The translations under genes and the position numbers were made by a program. The notes under the pieces are model-generated. The model was not told the origin of the DNA, ran no database searches, and saw nothing but the letters and a program-made list of their open reading frames with translations. Of a stretch of DNA of 64,000 nucleotides, positions 43,387 to 51,756 are shown one piece after another. Positions within the stretch are counted from its first letter, which is position 1. Every line of letters begins with the position of its first letter. The stretch comes from UBA1660 sp964462035 (GTDB lineage: Bacteria; Myxococcota_A; Polyangia; Polyangiales; Houyiibacteriaceae). The stretch lies in the NCBI GenBank assembly GCA_964462035.1, contig CAYXAP010000001.1:393678-457677 (forward strand), written 5' to 3'.

Positions 43387-44373
43387 ATGCCCTTCCCGCG
43401 CACCCGCATGCGGCGCAATCGCCGCCACGATTGGTCCCGCCGGCTCACTCGCGAGCACACCCTCACGGCGGACGATCTGATCTGGCCCTTCTTCGTGCAC
43501 GAGCTCGATGGAACCGAGCCCATCCCTTCGATGCCTGGCGTCGAGCGCCTCGGCCTGGGCCCGATGGTCGATGCCGTCGGTGAGGCCGCCGAGCTCGGCA
43601 TTCCCGCGGTGGCGATCTTCCCGGTCGTCCCCGCCGAGAAGAAGACCGACGGCGCCGAGGAGTCGTTCGACCCGAACAACCTCGTCTGCCGCGCGGTCCG
43701 CAAGCTCAAGGAAGCCATCCCCGACATCGGCATCGTCTGCGACGTCGCGCTCGATCCCTTCACGAGCCACGGCCAGGACGGCCTCGTGCGCGACGGGTAC
43801 GTGGTCAACGACGAGAGCGTCGCCGTGCTCATCCAGCAGGCCGTGAACCAGGCCAACGCTGGCTGCGACGTGATCGCGCCCTCGGACATGATGGACGGCC
43901 GCATCGGCGCGATCCGCGACGGCCTCGACGAGGCCGGCCATCACGAGGTCTCGATTCTCTCCTACGCCGCCAAGTACGCGTCCGCCTTCTACGGCCCCTT
44001 CCGCGACGCGGTCGGCAGCGCCGGCAACCTCGGCAAGGGAGACAAGCGCACCTACCAGATGGACCCGGCCAACGGCGACGAGGCCCTGCGGGAGGTGGCC
44101 CTCGACATCGAAGAGGGCGCGGACATGGTCATGGTCAAGCCCGGGATGCCCTACCTGGACATCGTCCGCCGGGTCAAAGAACGCTTTGGCGTACCCACCT
44201 ACGCCTACCAGGTGAGCGGTGAGTACGCGATGCTCAAGGGCGCCGCGGAGCGGGGGTGGCTCGACTGGGCCAAGGTCCTGCCGGAGAGCCTCACCTGCTT
44301 CAAGCGAGCCGGCGCCGACGGGATCCTGACCTACGGGGCGGTCGAAGTCGCCAAGGCGTTGCGCGCAGGCTGA
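43387..44373 (+). CDS. hemB: Delta-aminolevulinic acid dehydratase (porphobilinogen synthase)
   Basis: A 328-residue protein. It condenses two 5-aminolevulinate molecules in haem synthesis. Both catalytic Lys are visible, in SYAAKYASAFYGPF and MVMVKPGMPYLDI. The metal region reads CDVALDPFTSHGQDG, which lacks the CxCxC zinc ligands and matches the Mg-dependent type of Pseudomonas aeruginosa. The N terminus (RMRRNRRHDWSRRL) is also typical. Haem supplied here would serve cytochromes such as the tetraheme lipoprotein. Confidence 0.93.
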   Translation: MPFPRTRMRRNRRHDWSRRLTREHTLTADDLIWPFFVHELDGTEPIPSMPGVERLGLGPMVDAVGEAAELGIPAVAIFPVVPAEKKTDGAEESFDPNNLVCRAVRKLKEAIPDIGIVCDVALDPFTSHGQDGLVRDGYVVNDESVAVLIQQAVNQANAGCDVIAPSDMMDGRIGAIRDGLDEAGHHEVSILSYAAKYASAFYGPFRDAVGSAGNLGKGDKRTYQMDPANGDEALREVALDIEEGADMVMVKPGMPYLDIVRRVKERFGVPTYAYQVSGEYAMLKGAAERGWLDWAKVLPESLTCFKRAGADGILTYGAVEVAKALRAG

Positions 44374-44405
44374 GCGCGAGCGGTGTAGGCTGGTGACCGA
44401 GCGCC

Positions 44406-46451
44406 ATGCGCAACGTCGCCTTCTACGAGCGGTATCAGTCGACGGCCAAGGTCTTCGCAGACGCATCGGCCGCGCTCTACGGTGGGGTGGACCACGAGAC
44501 CGACACCCCCGTCTTCATCAAGGTCATGGAAGGCGAGCCCGACCCCGCTCGGCGGCTGGCCTTCACCCGTGAGGCGCAGCTCCTCGCGTCGTTGAACCAC
44601 CCCGCCTTCCCCAAGCTCGTCGACGACCACTCGTCGGCCGTTCGCCCCTTCGTGGTCCTCGAAGGCATCCGCGGCCAGCCTTTCGACGCCTGGGTGGCCG
44701 ACCGACGGCCGCGGGCGTCGGTGGCGCTGCATCTGCTCTCACAGCTGATGGCGGCGCTCCACGCGCTCCATTCGAGCGGCCACGCCAACGGTGAGCTCAC
44801 CCCCGGCACGCTCTGGGTTCGCGGCCACGGCACCCAGACGGAGCTGACGCTGCTCTCCACCGGTCGGGCGACGCCAGTCGGGCCCGAGGGAGCGGCGCTG
44901 CCACCGATTCCCCGGCCCGCCCCACCCCCCTCGGGCTTCGTGGCCCCCGAGCTCTTCGCCCCACGCGAGCCCGGGGAGACCATCCAGGCGACCGAGCTCA
45001 GCGATCTCTACGGTGCCGGGGCCATCGTCTACCGCTACCTCACCGGCCATCCTCCGGTGGCCATCGCCCCCAACGATCCAGCGGAGGTGGCGATCGAACG
45101 GATCCGCACGGAGCGCCCCGACCTGGCGAAGATCGAGCGAGGGCTCCGGCCGCTCTTCGAGCGGCTCCTCGCCAAGCGACCCGCGGCCCGTTTTCCCTCG
45201 GCGCTGGCCGTGCTCGAAGCCATCGACGCGCTCCCCGCGGGCGGCCGTACCAGCATCTCGCCTGGCGACCGTGTGGGCGACCAGTACGTCGTCCAGTCGG
45301 TGCTGGGTGAGGGCGGCTTCGGCGTCACCGTCCTGGCGCGCGACGAGACGCTCCAGCGGGACGTCGCCATCAAGTTCCTCCATCGCGGCGACGCGGAGGA
45401 CCTCCTCGGAGAGGCCCGCGCGATGGCTCGGGTGACCCACCCCAACGTCGCCGCGATCTACGGCTACGGCATCCACGAGAAGACGGCCTATCTCGTGATG
45501 CAGTACCTCCAGGGCGACCCGCTCTCGCGAGTGCTCGACACCTTGACCGAGCCCCTCGGAGTCACCGACGTGGTGACGATCCTCGACGGCACGGCGATGG
45601 GCGTCGAGGCCATCCACGAGGCGGGCCTCGTCCACGGCGATCTGAAGCCCGCCAACATCGTGGTGGGTCCGGCCTTCCGGATCGGCGTGACCGACTTCGG
45701 TCTCGTGAAGGCCGTCGACCACTTCGAGAATCAGGGCAAGCGCATCGACGGGACGCCCGCCTACCTCGCCCCGGAGCACATCCGCGCTCGCGTGCGCCCA
45801 CAGCTCGCCCACCGCATCGATGTCTACGCCCTCGGCATCCTGGCGTACGAGCTCATCACCGGCGCGCCTCCCTTCGACGGCCCCGATCGCGCGCTGGTCA
45901 TGCAGCGACACCTCCACGCGCCGGTCACGCCTCCGAGCGAGCTCGCCGGCCGCCTCGAGCGGCTGGACTCGGTCGTGCTCCGAGCGCTCCACAAGGACCC
46001 CCGTCGCCGCACGCCGGACGTCGCGACCTTTCGCAAGGAGCTCCGAGAAGCGCTCGCGGACGACGACGAAGCGACCGAGGGCCTGCGCATCCTGCTGGTC
46101 GACCCCGACCGTGACGAGCGCATGGCCATCGTCCAGGTGATCGAGAAGCTCGTCCCAGGCGCTCACGTCACTCAGGCCGCGATCGGCAGCGCCGCGCTCC
46201 GGCGAGCCGCCAAGCGCCGGCCGGACCTGGTCCTCGTGGAGCTCGCCATGCCGGACATGAACGGCGTGGAGCTCCTGGCGCAGCTGCGCGCGGTGGTGGA
46301 GGACGCTCCACCGGCGGTGATCCTGACCGCCAACGGCTCCGCCGCGGACTGGCCGTTGCTTCGCGCGCTCGGTGCCCGCGCATTCATGCCAAAGCCCGTC
46401 GACGACGAGATCTTCGCGCTCGTCCTGGAGAAGCTGCTGGACCGTGGCTAG
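44406..46451 (+). CDS. Pseudokinase-kinase fusion with C-terminal receiver-like domain
   Basis: A 681-residue protein. Residues about 5-280 are a degraded kinase: the catalytic loop reads HANGELTPGTLWV (not HRD), DFG is replaced by LLSTGRA and no glycine loop is present. Residues about 290-555 form a second kinase with GEGGFGVTVLARD, AIKFLH, HGDLKPANIVV (HGD rather than HRD), VTDFGLV and YLAPEH. Residues about 558-681 match a response-regulator receiver (ILLVDPDRDE, LTANGS, KPVDD), but the phospho-acceptor Asp is Glu612 (DLVLVELAMPDMNG), so the domain should not be phosphorylated in the usual way. It follows hemB by 32 bases. Confidence 0.85.
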   Translation: MRNVAFYERYQSTAKVFADASAALYGGVDHETDTPVFIKVMEGEPDPARRLAFTREAQLLASLNHPAFPKLVDDHSSAVRPFVVLEGIRGQPFDAWVADRRPRASVALHLLSQLMAALHALHSSGHANGELTPGTLWVRGHGTQTELTLLSTGRATPVGPEGAALPPIPRPAPPPSGFVAPELFAPREPGETIQATELSDLYGAGAIVYRYLTGHPPVAIAPNDPAEVAIERIRTERPDLAKIERGLRPLFERLLAKRPAARFPSALAVLEAIDALPAGGRTSISPGDRVGDQYVVQSVLGEGGFGVTVLARDETLQRDVAIKFLHRGDAEDLLGEARAMARVTHPNVAAIYGYGIHEKTAYLVMQYLQGDPLSRVLDTLTEPLGVTDVVTILDGTAMGVEAIHEAGLVHGDLKPANIVVGPAFRIGVTDFGLVKAVDHFENQGKRIDGTPAYLAPEHIRARVRPQLAHRIDVYALGILAYELITGAPPFDGPDRALVMQRHLHAPVTPPSELAGRLERLDSVVLRALHKDPRRRTPDVATFRKELREALADDDEATEGLRILLVDPDRDERMAIVQVIEKLVPGAHVTQAAIGSAALRRAAKRRPDLVLVELAMPDMNGVELLAQLRAVVEDAPPAVILTANGSAADWPLLRALGARAFMPKPVDDEIFALVLEKLLDRG

Positions 46452-47098
46452 CGGCGGATCCGGACCTGGTCGAGGGACTTCCGCTCGAGCGCTGGCACCT
46501 GACAGCCGTCCGCTGGGTATCCGATCGGGATCAGCAAGAAGGGGCGCTCGTTCGCCGGTCGCCCCAGCACCTCGCTGAGGAAGCCCATGGGGCTCGGTGT
46601 GTGCGTGAGCGTGGCCAGCCCCGCCTGATGGAGCGCCGCCAGCAGCATCCCGGACGCGATCCCCACCGACTCCGTCACGTAGTAGTGACGGTCGCTCTTG
46701 GTCTCACCGTGACGCTGGGCGAAGACGACGATCAGCGCGGGTGCGATCTCGAGGAAGGGCTTCTCCGGGCCGGTCTCGAAGGGCTGGAGATCTTCGAGCC
46801 ACTGCTCGGACGCCCGGCCTCCGTAGAACGCCCGCTCTTCCTCTTCGGCTGCTGCGCGGATCTTCGCCTTGGTCTCCGGGTCGGTCACCAGCACGAAGGT
46901 CCATGGCTGCTTGTGCGCCCCGCTGGGGGCCTGGGCCGCGGTCTCGATGCACTTGTCGACCACGTCGAGCGGAATGGGATCGGGGCTGAACGTCCGAACG
47001 CTCCGACGCCGCCGCATCAGCGTGAGAAAGCTCTCCGCGCGAGCGCGCATCTCGTCTTCGTCCCGACGCTCGAAGCCCAGGGGTTTCATGCCGACCAT
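46448..47098 (-). CDS. Nitroreductase-family flavoprotein
   Basis: A 216-residue protein. The FMN-binding signature is visible: RRRRSVRTFSPDPIPLDVVDKCIETAAQAPSGAHKQPW near the start and GLATLTHTPSP with a G-x-x-G region later. Such enzymes use NAD(P)H to reduce nitro compounds, iodotyrosine or quinones. The start ATG 47098 has an AGGG ribosome site; ATG 47089 is the alternative. Its stop and that of the convergent kinase share the palindromic CTAG (46448-46451). A dyad at 47191-47207 upstream could be its operator. Confidence 0.88.
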   Translation of the reverse strand: MVGMKPLGFERRDEDEMRARAESFLTLMRRRRSVRTFSPDPIPLDVVDKCIETAAQAPSGAHKQPWTFVLVTDPETKAKIRAAAEEEERAFYGGRASEQWLEDLQPFETGPEKPFLEIAPALIVVFAQRHGETKSDRHYYVTESVGIASGMLLAALHQAGLATLTHTPSPMGFLSEVLGRPANERPFLLIPIGYPADGCQVPALERKSLDQVRIRR

Positions 47099-47190
47099 GC
47101 GCTGGACCCTGCCAGAACTGGCATCCACGCGCACCTACAGGGGCATTCGCGGGAGGCCGTCAACGATCGCACACCGCTCAAGGGCTCGAA

Positions 47191-47207
47191 ATCATTGGCG
47201 TAATGAT
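47191..47207. promoter_or_regulatory. Inverted repeat upstream of the nitroreductase, possible operator
   Basis: ATCATT-GGCGT-AATGAT, a perfect dyad with a 5-base spacer, about 93 bases before the nitroreductase start. The AT-rich arms stand out in a 70 percent GC background. A MarR- or TetR-like repressor site is a reasonable guess. Confidence 0.45.
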
Positions 47208-47328
47208 GCTGTGACGAGCAGTCTCACCCACGCCTTCGAGAGGTGCGCGAGGGTGTCACGAGCGCCTCCGAAGCGTCCGTGCTCCATACCTCCAGTGATC
47301 TCATGGGCTTAGGTCGCTTGTTGGGGCC

Positions 47329-47345
47329 CTGGCACAACCATTGCG
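47329..47345 (+). promoter_or_regulatory. Sigma-54 promoter of the outer-membrane protein gene
   Basis: CTGGCACAACCATTGCG matches the -24/-12 consensus, with TGGCAC and TTGC exact and the GG-to-GC distance of 10 bases correct. The expected start is about 47356, giving a leader of about 160 bases to the GTG at 47519. An activator of the NtrC type would be needed. Confidence 0.7.
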
Positions 47346-47518
47346 AAGGAGTGCGCCGACATCCCACATCGGGGTGGGGCGTGTGCAATCGCTGACGTGC
47401 CCACCCGTCCCCGTTCGTCGCGCACGCGCACGCAACGGGGCCCAGCGTTGACAAGTGGGGCGCATCTGACAGAGAAGACGCCCTCGCGCGGGTCCGACCC
47501 GCGCCCCGGAGAACACTC

Positions 47519-48967
47519 GTGAAGCACGTATCCTTCCTTTTCGCTTCGTTGCTCTTGCTCCTTCCGCAGAGCGCTTTCGCCCAGGCCCCCGACGCCGAGC
47601 CCGAGCCGGAGGTGTCCGAGCCCGAGCCGGAGGTGTCCGACGAGGCCGAAGCGCCCGAGCCCGAGGTGTCCGACGAAGGCGACGCGGAAGAGCCGGAGCC
47701 CGAGGTGTCGGACGAGCCGGAGATCGTGCACGAGCCGGAGGCCGCCGCTGGCGCGACCGGGACCGTGACGACTCCGCCCCCCACCACGCAGGCCGCGGCC
47801 GCGGGTGCGCCGGCCGAAGAGGCGGCCGCGGAGGTCCAGGAAGGTGAGGCTGCCGCCGCCGGTGAGGGCGGAGAGGGTGGCGAAGGCGACGGAGAAGGCA
47901 GCACGGCCGACCGTCTCGCGCAGGCCAACCCGAACTCCGGGCTGCCGTGGGCGCTTCCGATCAACTTCAGCCAGACCTTCACGGTCGGCCTCTACGCCGA
48001 CGAGTACAACCTCACGAAGAACCCGACCTACGGCTGGTCGTTCAGCGCGATTCCCCGCTGGAACTTCGACAACGGCCTCTCGGTCGGTGTCCGCATCCCG
48101 CTCAGCATCGAGTGGACCGACTCGGACCTGACCACCGGCAACCGCTACCTCTGGTGGGGCGACGTCCAGCTCGACGCCACCTACACGCTCCCCTGGAAGC
48201 CCGGCGGGACCCTGCTCATCCCGTCGTTCCTGCTCTCGGCCGGTACGAGCCCGATCTCCCGCGGCGCCGAGCGCTTCGTCGGACCGGGTGGACGGATGCT
48301 CTTCATCAAGCCGATCCCCATTCTCGGTGGCCTCATCCTCGGTGGCGGCGCGAGCTACACCTACTGGGCCGGCTCGCAGAACGGCGCGGTCGCGACCCGC
48401 GGCAACACCCGCGGCGGCAGCAGCGACGACCTGCCCTGCGAGCTCGCCGTCTCCCCGGGGACCAACACCGGCAGCGGTTTCCAGGGCAACTCGAGCAGCG
48501 ACTGTGGCGTCGTTCCCGGCACCAGCACCCCGATTCGCCACGTGGTGAGCGCGGGCCTCTTCGGCACGCTCATTCCGGCCGCCGGCTGGCAGATCAACCT
48601 CAGCTTCACCGCCATCTGGAACAAGGGTGACAACCTCGGTGAAGACTGCGTCTCGACACTCACCGGTCTGGTCTGCTTCGGCGACGAGAGCGCCAACAAC
48701 CACTGGCGTCAGCTGACCTCCTTCGGCTTCAGCTTCGGTTACGATGTCACGTCCTACATGACGATGACCCTCGGCTACAGCACCCTCGCGTTCCACCCGG
48801 ACAGCGAGGGCGGCGCCGAGAGCATGTTCTTCAACGAGAACACGCAGGTGAACCTGGCGGTTCAGTTCCGCGTCGATGGTCTCGTCGTCGAGCTGCAGAA
48901 GGAAGAGGAGGCCGAGGGTGGCGACGAGGAAGCCGCCGCCGAAGGTCTCCGACGCACCGTCTTCTGA
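47519..48967 (+). CDS. Outer-membrane beta-barrel protein with acidic repeat N-terminus
   Basis: A 482-residue protein. Signal peptide (HVSFLFASLLLLLPQSAFAQ) followed by a Glu/Pro-rich region with repeated EPEPEVSDE (about residues 25-75), then an Ala/Glu/Gly linker. From about residue 145 amphipathic strands with aromatic ends (FSQTFTVGLYADEYNL, WSFSAIPRWNFDNGLSVGVRIPL) indicate a barrel. The N-terminal repeats would face the periplasm. GTG start with GGAG 7 bases upstream, behind a sigma-54 promoter and ending before a hairpin. A porin or surface-exposed role is inferred; the function is unknown. Confidence 0.75.
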   Translation: MKHVSFLFASLLLLLPQSAFAQAPDAEPEPEVSEPEPEVSDEAEAPEPEVSDEGDAEEPEPEVSDEPEIVHEPEAAAGATGTVTTPPPTTQAAAAGAPAEEAAAEVQEGEAAAAGEGGEGGEGDGEGSTADRLAQANPNSGLPWALPINFSQTFTVGLYADEYNLTKNPTYGWSFSAIPRWNFDNGLSVGVRIPLSIEWTDSDLTTGNRYLWWGDVQLDATYTLPWKPGGTLLIPSFLLSAGTSPISRGAERFVGPGGRMLFIKPIPILGGLILGGGASYTYWAGSQNGAVATRGNTRGGSSDDLPCELAVSPGTNTGSGFQGNSSSDCGVVPGTSTPIRHVVSAGLFGTLIPAAGWQINLSFTAIWNKGDNLGEDCVSTLTGLVCFGDESANNHWRQLTSFGFSFGYDVTSYMTMTLGYSTLAFHPDSEGGAESMFFNENTQVNLAVQFRVDGLVVELQKEEEAEGGDEEAAAEGLRRTVF

Positions 48968-48986
48968 GCGAATCGGACTCTGCCTT

Positions 48987-49014
48987 CGAAGCCCGCGCCT
49001 CGGTGCGGGCTTCG
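48987..49014 (+). terminator. Hairpin after the outer-membrane protein gene
   Basis: Arms CGAAGCCCGC and GCGGGCTTCG (10 bases each) around an 8-base loop, 20 bases after the stop. No T run follows, so strength is uncertain. Confidence 0.55.
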
Positions 49015-49082
49015 ACGCGTCTGGGCCTCGACGCGTGCGCTCGGGCACCGGCGCATCGGCCGCTCCGCGCTATGCTCGATCC

Positions 49083-50726
49083 ATGCGCTTCACTTCGATC
49101 TTGTTGGTCCTGGCCCTCGCCTGCGGCGACGACGACGGCACTCCGATGGACGATGCGGGCCCGCCCGACGGCGGGCCGACCGACATGGGACCGCCGCCCG
49201 ATCCCATCACGTTCCCCGCCGAGGGTCCGGTCGCGGGCGCGATGGGCGAGGGCAGCTTCACCATCGGCGCGGCGACGGCCGCCGCACAGATCGAGGACGC
49301 GAACGACGAGAGCGATTGGTGGTTCTGGACCCTGCCCGAGGCGATGGGCGGCGAGGGCAATGGTGAGTTCGTCGGAGCCGCGGTCGAGGGCTACAGCCGG
49401 CAGGAGGCCGACGTCGCGCTGGTCACGGAGATGGGCCTCGACGCCTATCGCTTCAATCCGTCCTGGTCGCGCATCGAGCCGAGCCGAGACACCATCGACG
49501 CCGACGCGATCCAGCACTACTCCGACGTGATCGATGCTCTCGTCGCCGCGGACGTGAAGCCGATGCTGACCGTCCACCACTTCTCCAACCCGATTTGGGC
49601 GGACGACTTCCGCGACGACGGCCCGGAGGGCTGCACCCCGAGTGACACCGACCTCTGCGGCTGGCACGACCCGATGGGCGGGCCACTGGTCATCGACGAG
49701 CTCGTGGAGCACGCCCGCCTCCTCGCCGAGGAGTACGGCGACCGGGTCGACGAGTGGGTGACCCTCAACGAGCCGGTGAACTACATCCTCGCGAGCTACG
49801 GCCTGCAGATCTTCCCGCCCGGTCGGAACCTGCTGCTCAACGACTTCGAGGCGTTCATGGCGACGGTCCGCAACTTCATGGCCGCGCACGCCGCCATGTA
49901 CGCCGCCATCCTCGAGGCAGACACGGTGGACGCCGACGGTGACGGCGTGGCCGCCCACGTCGGGCTCACGCTCTCGGTCGCCGAGTGGGCACCGGCATGG
50001 CGCGGCAACCCGAGCACTCGGCCCGAAGACATCGAGGCGGTCGAGAAGGTCCGCTACGTCTACCACCACCTCTTCCCCGACTCGGTCCGCGACGGCACGT
50101 TCGACGCGGACCTCGACGGTGAGCCGGACGAGACCCACGACGACTGGGCGGACACGCTCGACTTCCTCGGCGTGCAGTACTACTTCCGCGCCGGCGTCAC
50201 GAGCGACCCGGGCCTGGTTCCGGTGCTCGAGGTCACCCCCTGCTTCGGCGCCTTCGATCTCGGGGCCTGTCTCGATCCCGAAGACGAGACCCACTACGTG
50301 CCATCCATGGGCTACGAGTACTGGGCGCCGGGCCTCTACAACGTGCTCGTCGACTTCTCGAGCCGTTGGCCCGACTTGCCGCTGACGGTGACCGAGTCCG
50401 GCATCGCCACCGAGGTGGGCGCCCGCCGCGCCGAGCACGTGGTGCGCTCGCTCGAGCAGATCGAGCGCGCCCGCGCCGAGGGCGCCGACGTCCGTGGCTA
50501 CTACCACTGGAGCCTGATGGACAACTTCGAGTGGGCCGAGGGCTACGAGCCGCGCTTCGGGCTGTACCACGTGGACCTCGACACCTACTCCCGCACCGCG
50601 ACCGAGGGCGCCACCGTCCTCGGCGAGATCACGGACGCTCGCGGCATGGACACCGCGATGCGCACCCAATACGGCGGGCTCGGACCGATGACCCCGGAGG
50701 CCGGGGCGGGGCTGCCGCGCGAGTGA
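49083..50726 (+). CDS. Glycoside hydrolase family 1 lipoprotein (beta-glucosidase-like)
   Basis: A 547-residue protein. A short signal ends in LALAC, and an Asp-rich linker (DDDGTPMDDAGPPDGGPTDMG) follows. The family 1 barrel begins with FTIGAATAAAQIEDAN and has the acid/base motif TLNEPVNY and the nucleophile motif VTESGIA, where Ser replaces the usual Asn. The C-terminal GYYHWSLMDNFEWAEGYEPRFGLYHVD is a family hallmark. The substrate is probably a beta-glucoside or galactoside at the surface. It is 10 bases before the aldo/keto reductase gene. Confidence 0.88.
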   Translation: MRFTSILLVLALACGDDDGTPMDDAGPPDGGPTDMGPPPDPITFPAEGPVAGAMGEGSFTIGAATAAAQIEDANDESDWWFWTLPEAMGGEGNGEFVGAAVEGYSRQEADVALVTEMGLDAYRFNPSWSRIEPSRDTIDADAIQHYSDVIDALVAADVKPMLTVHHFSNPIWADDFRDDGPEGCTPSDTDLCGWHDPMGGPLVIDELVEHARLLAEEYGDRVDEWVTLNEPVNYILASYGLQIFPPGRNLLLNDFEAFMATVRNFMAAHAAMYAAILEADTVDADGDGVAAHVGLTLSVAEWAPAWRGNPSTRPEDIEAVEKVRYVYHHLFPDSVRDGTFDADLDGEPDETHDDWADTLDFLGVQYYFRAGVTSDPGLVPVLEVTPCFGAFDLGACLDPEDETHYVPSMGYEYWAPGLYNVLVDFSSRWPDLPLTVTESGIATEVGARRAEHVVRSLEQIERARAEGADVRGYYHWSLMDNFEWAEGYEPRFGLYHVDLDTYSRTATEGATVLGEITDARGMDTAMRTQYGGLGPMTPEAGAGLPRE

Positions 50727-50736
50727 GGACCATCCG

Positions 50737-51750
50737 ATGAGTGACACCCCCGACTACCGAGTACTGGGCCGCACCGGACTCAAGGTCTCGCCGCTGGCCC
50801 TCGGCACCATGAGCTTCGGCCGCGAGGCGGACGAGTCCGTCTCCAAGGCGCTCTACAACCGGTGTCGCGAGGTCGGCATCAACGTCTTCGACTGCGCCGA
50901 CGTCTACGCCAAGGGCCGCTCCGAGGTCATCCTCGGCAAGCTCATCGCGTCGGAGCGGGACGAGGTCGTCCTCGCGACGAAGGCGTACTTCCCGACCGGC
51001 CGCGATCCGAACGCCCGCGGTAGCTCGCGCTACCACCTGGTGCGAGCGGTCGAGGCGAGCCTCACCCGCCTGGGCACCGATCGGATCGACATCTTCTACC
51101 TCCACCGCTTCGACGACGAGACGGATCTCGAAGAGACCCTCCGCGCACTCGAAGACCTCGTGCGCGACGGCAAGGTGCTCTATCCGGCCGCCAGCAACTT
51201 CGCCGCGTGGCAGACGATGAAGGGGCTCGGGATCCAGCGCACGCGGGGCTACGGCACCTTCGCGGCGATCCAGCCGATGTACAACCTGGTGAAGCGCCAG
51301 GCCGAGGTGGAGCTGCTGCCGATGGCGCGCTCCGAGGGCCTCGGGGTCTTCCCCTACTCACCGCTCGGTGGCGGGCTCCTGACCGGCAAGTACGGCGCGC
51401 AGCGGCTCCCGGAGTCGGGGCGCATCGTCGACGACCCGATGTACGCGATTCGCTACGGGCGCGAAGGCGATCTCCACACCGCCAGCGCGTTCACAGCGCT
51501 GGCGAAGGACCGCGGGTTGCACCCGGTCAGTCTCGCGATCGCTTGGGTCGCGGCGCACCCCGCCGTCACCGCGCCGCTCCTCGGGGCCCGCGATCTGGAG
51601 CAGCTCGAGCCAGCGCTCCAGGCGCTCGAGGTAGCGATGGACGACGAACTCTACCAAGCCGTGTCGGCGCTCTCGCCCGCGCCGCCGCCAGCGACCGACC
51701 GGAACGAAGAGGCGAGCGCCGAGAGCTACTCGGCGCAGCTCACCAAGTAG
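50737..51750 (+). CDS. Aldo/keto reductase
   Basis: A 337-residue protein. The (alpha/beta)8 barrel family is recognised by VLGRTGLKVSPLALGTMSFG, the catalytic Tyr in DCADVYAKGRSEVILGK, the catalytic His in IDIFYLHRFDDETDLEETL, and late NADPH-binding parts (PYSPLGGGLLTGKY; APLLGARDLEQLEPALQAL). It may act on a product of the upstream glycosidase, since only 10 bases separate the genes; this is inferred. Confidence 0.88.
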   Translation: MSDTPDYRVLGRTGLKVSPLALGTMSFGREADESVSKALYNRCREVGINVFDCADVYAKGRSEVILGKLIASERDEVVLATKAYFPTGRDPNARGSSRYHLVRAVEASLTRLGTDRIDIFYLHRFDDETDLEETLRALEDLVRDGKVLYPAASNFAAWQTMKGLGIQRTRGYGTFAAIQPMYNLVKRQAEVELLPMARSEGLGVFPYSPLGGGLLTGKYGAQRLPESGRIVDDPMYAIRYGREGDLHTASAFTALAKDRGLHPVSLAIAWVAAHPAVTAPLLGARDLEQLEPALQALEVAMDDELYQAVSALSPAPPPATDRNEEASAESYSAQLTK

Positions 51751-51756
51751 GCTCGC

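Noticed and set aside
47449..47454. TTGACA as a -35 element of a housekeeping promoter for the barrel gene
   Set aside because: No acceptable -10 at 16-18 bases; the sigma-54 element upstream fits better.
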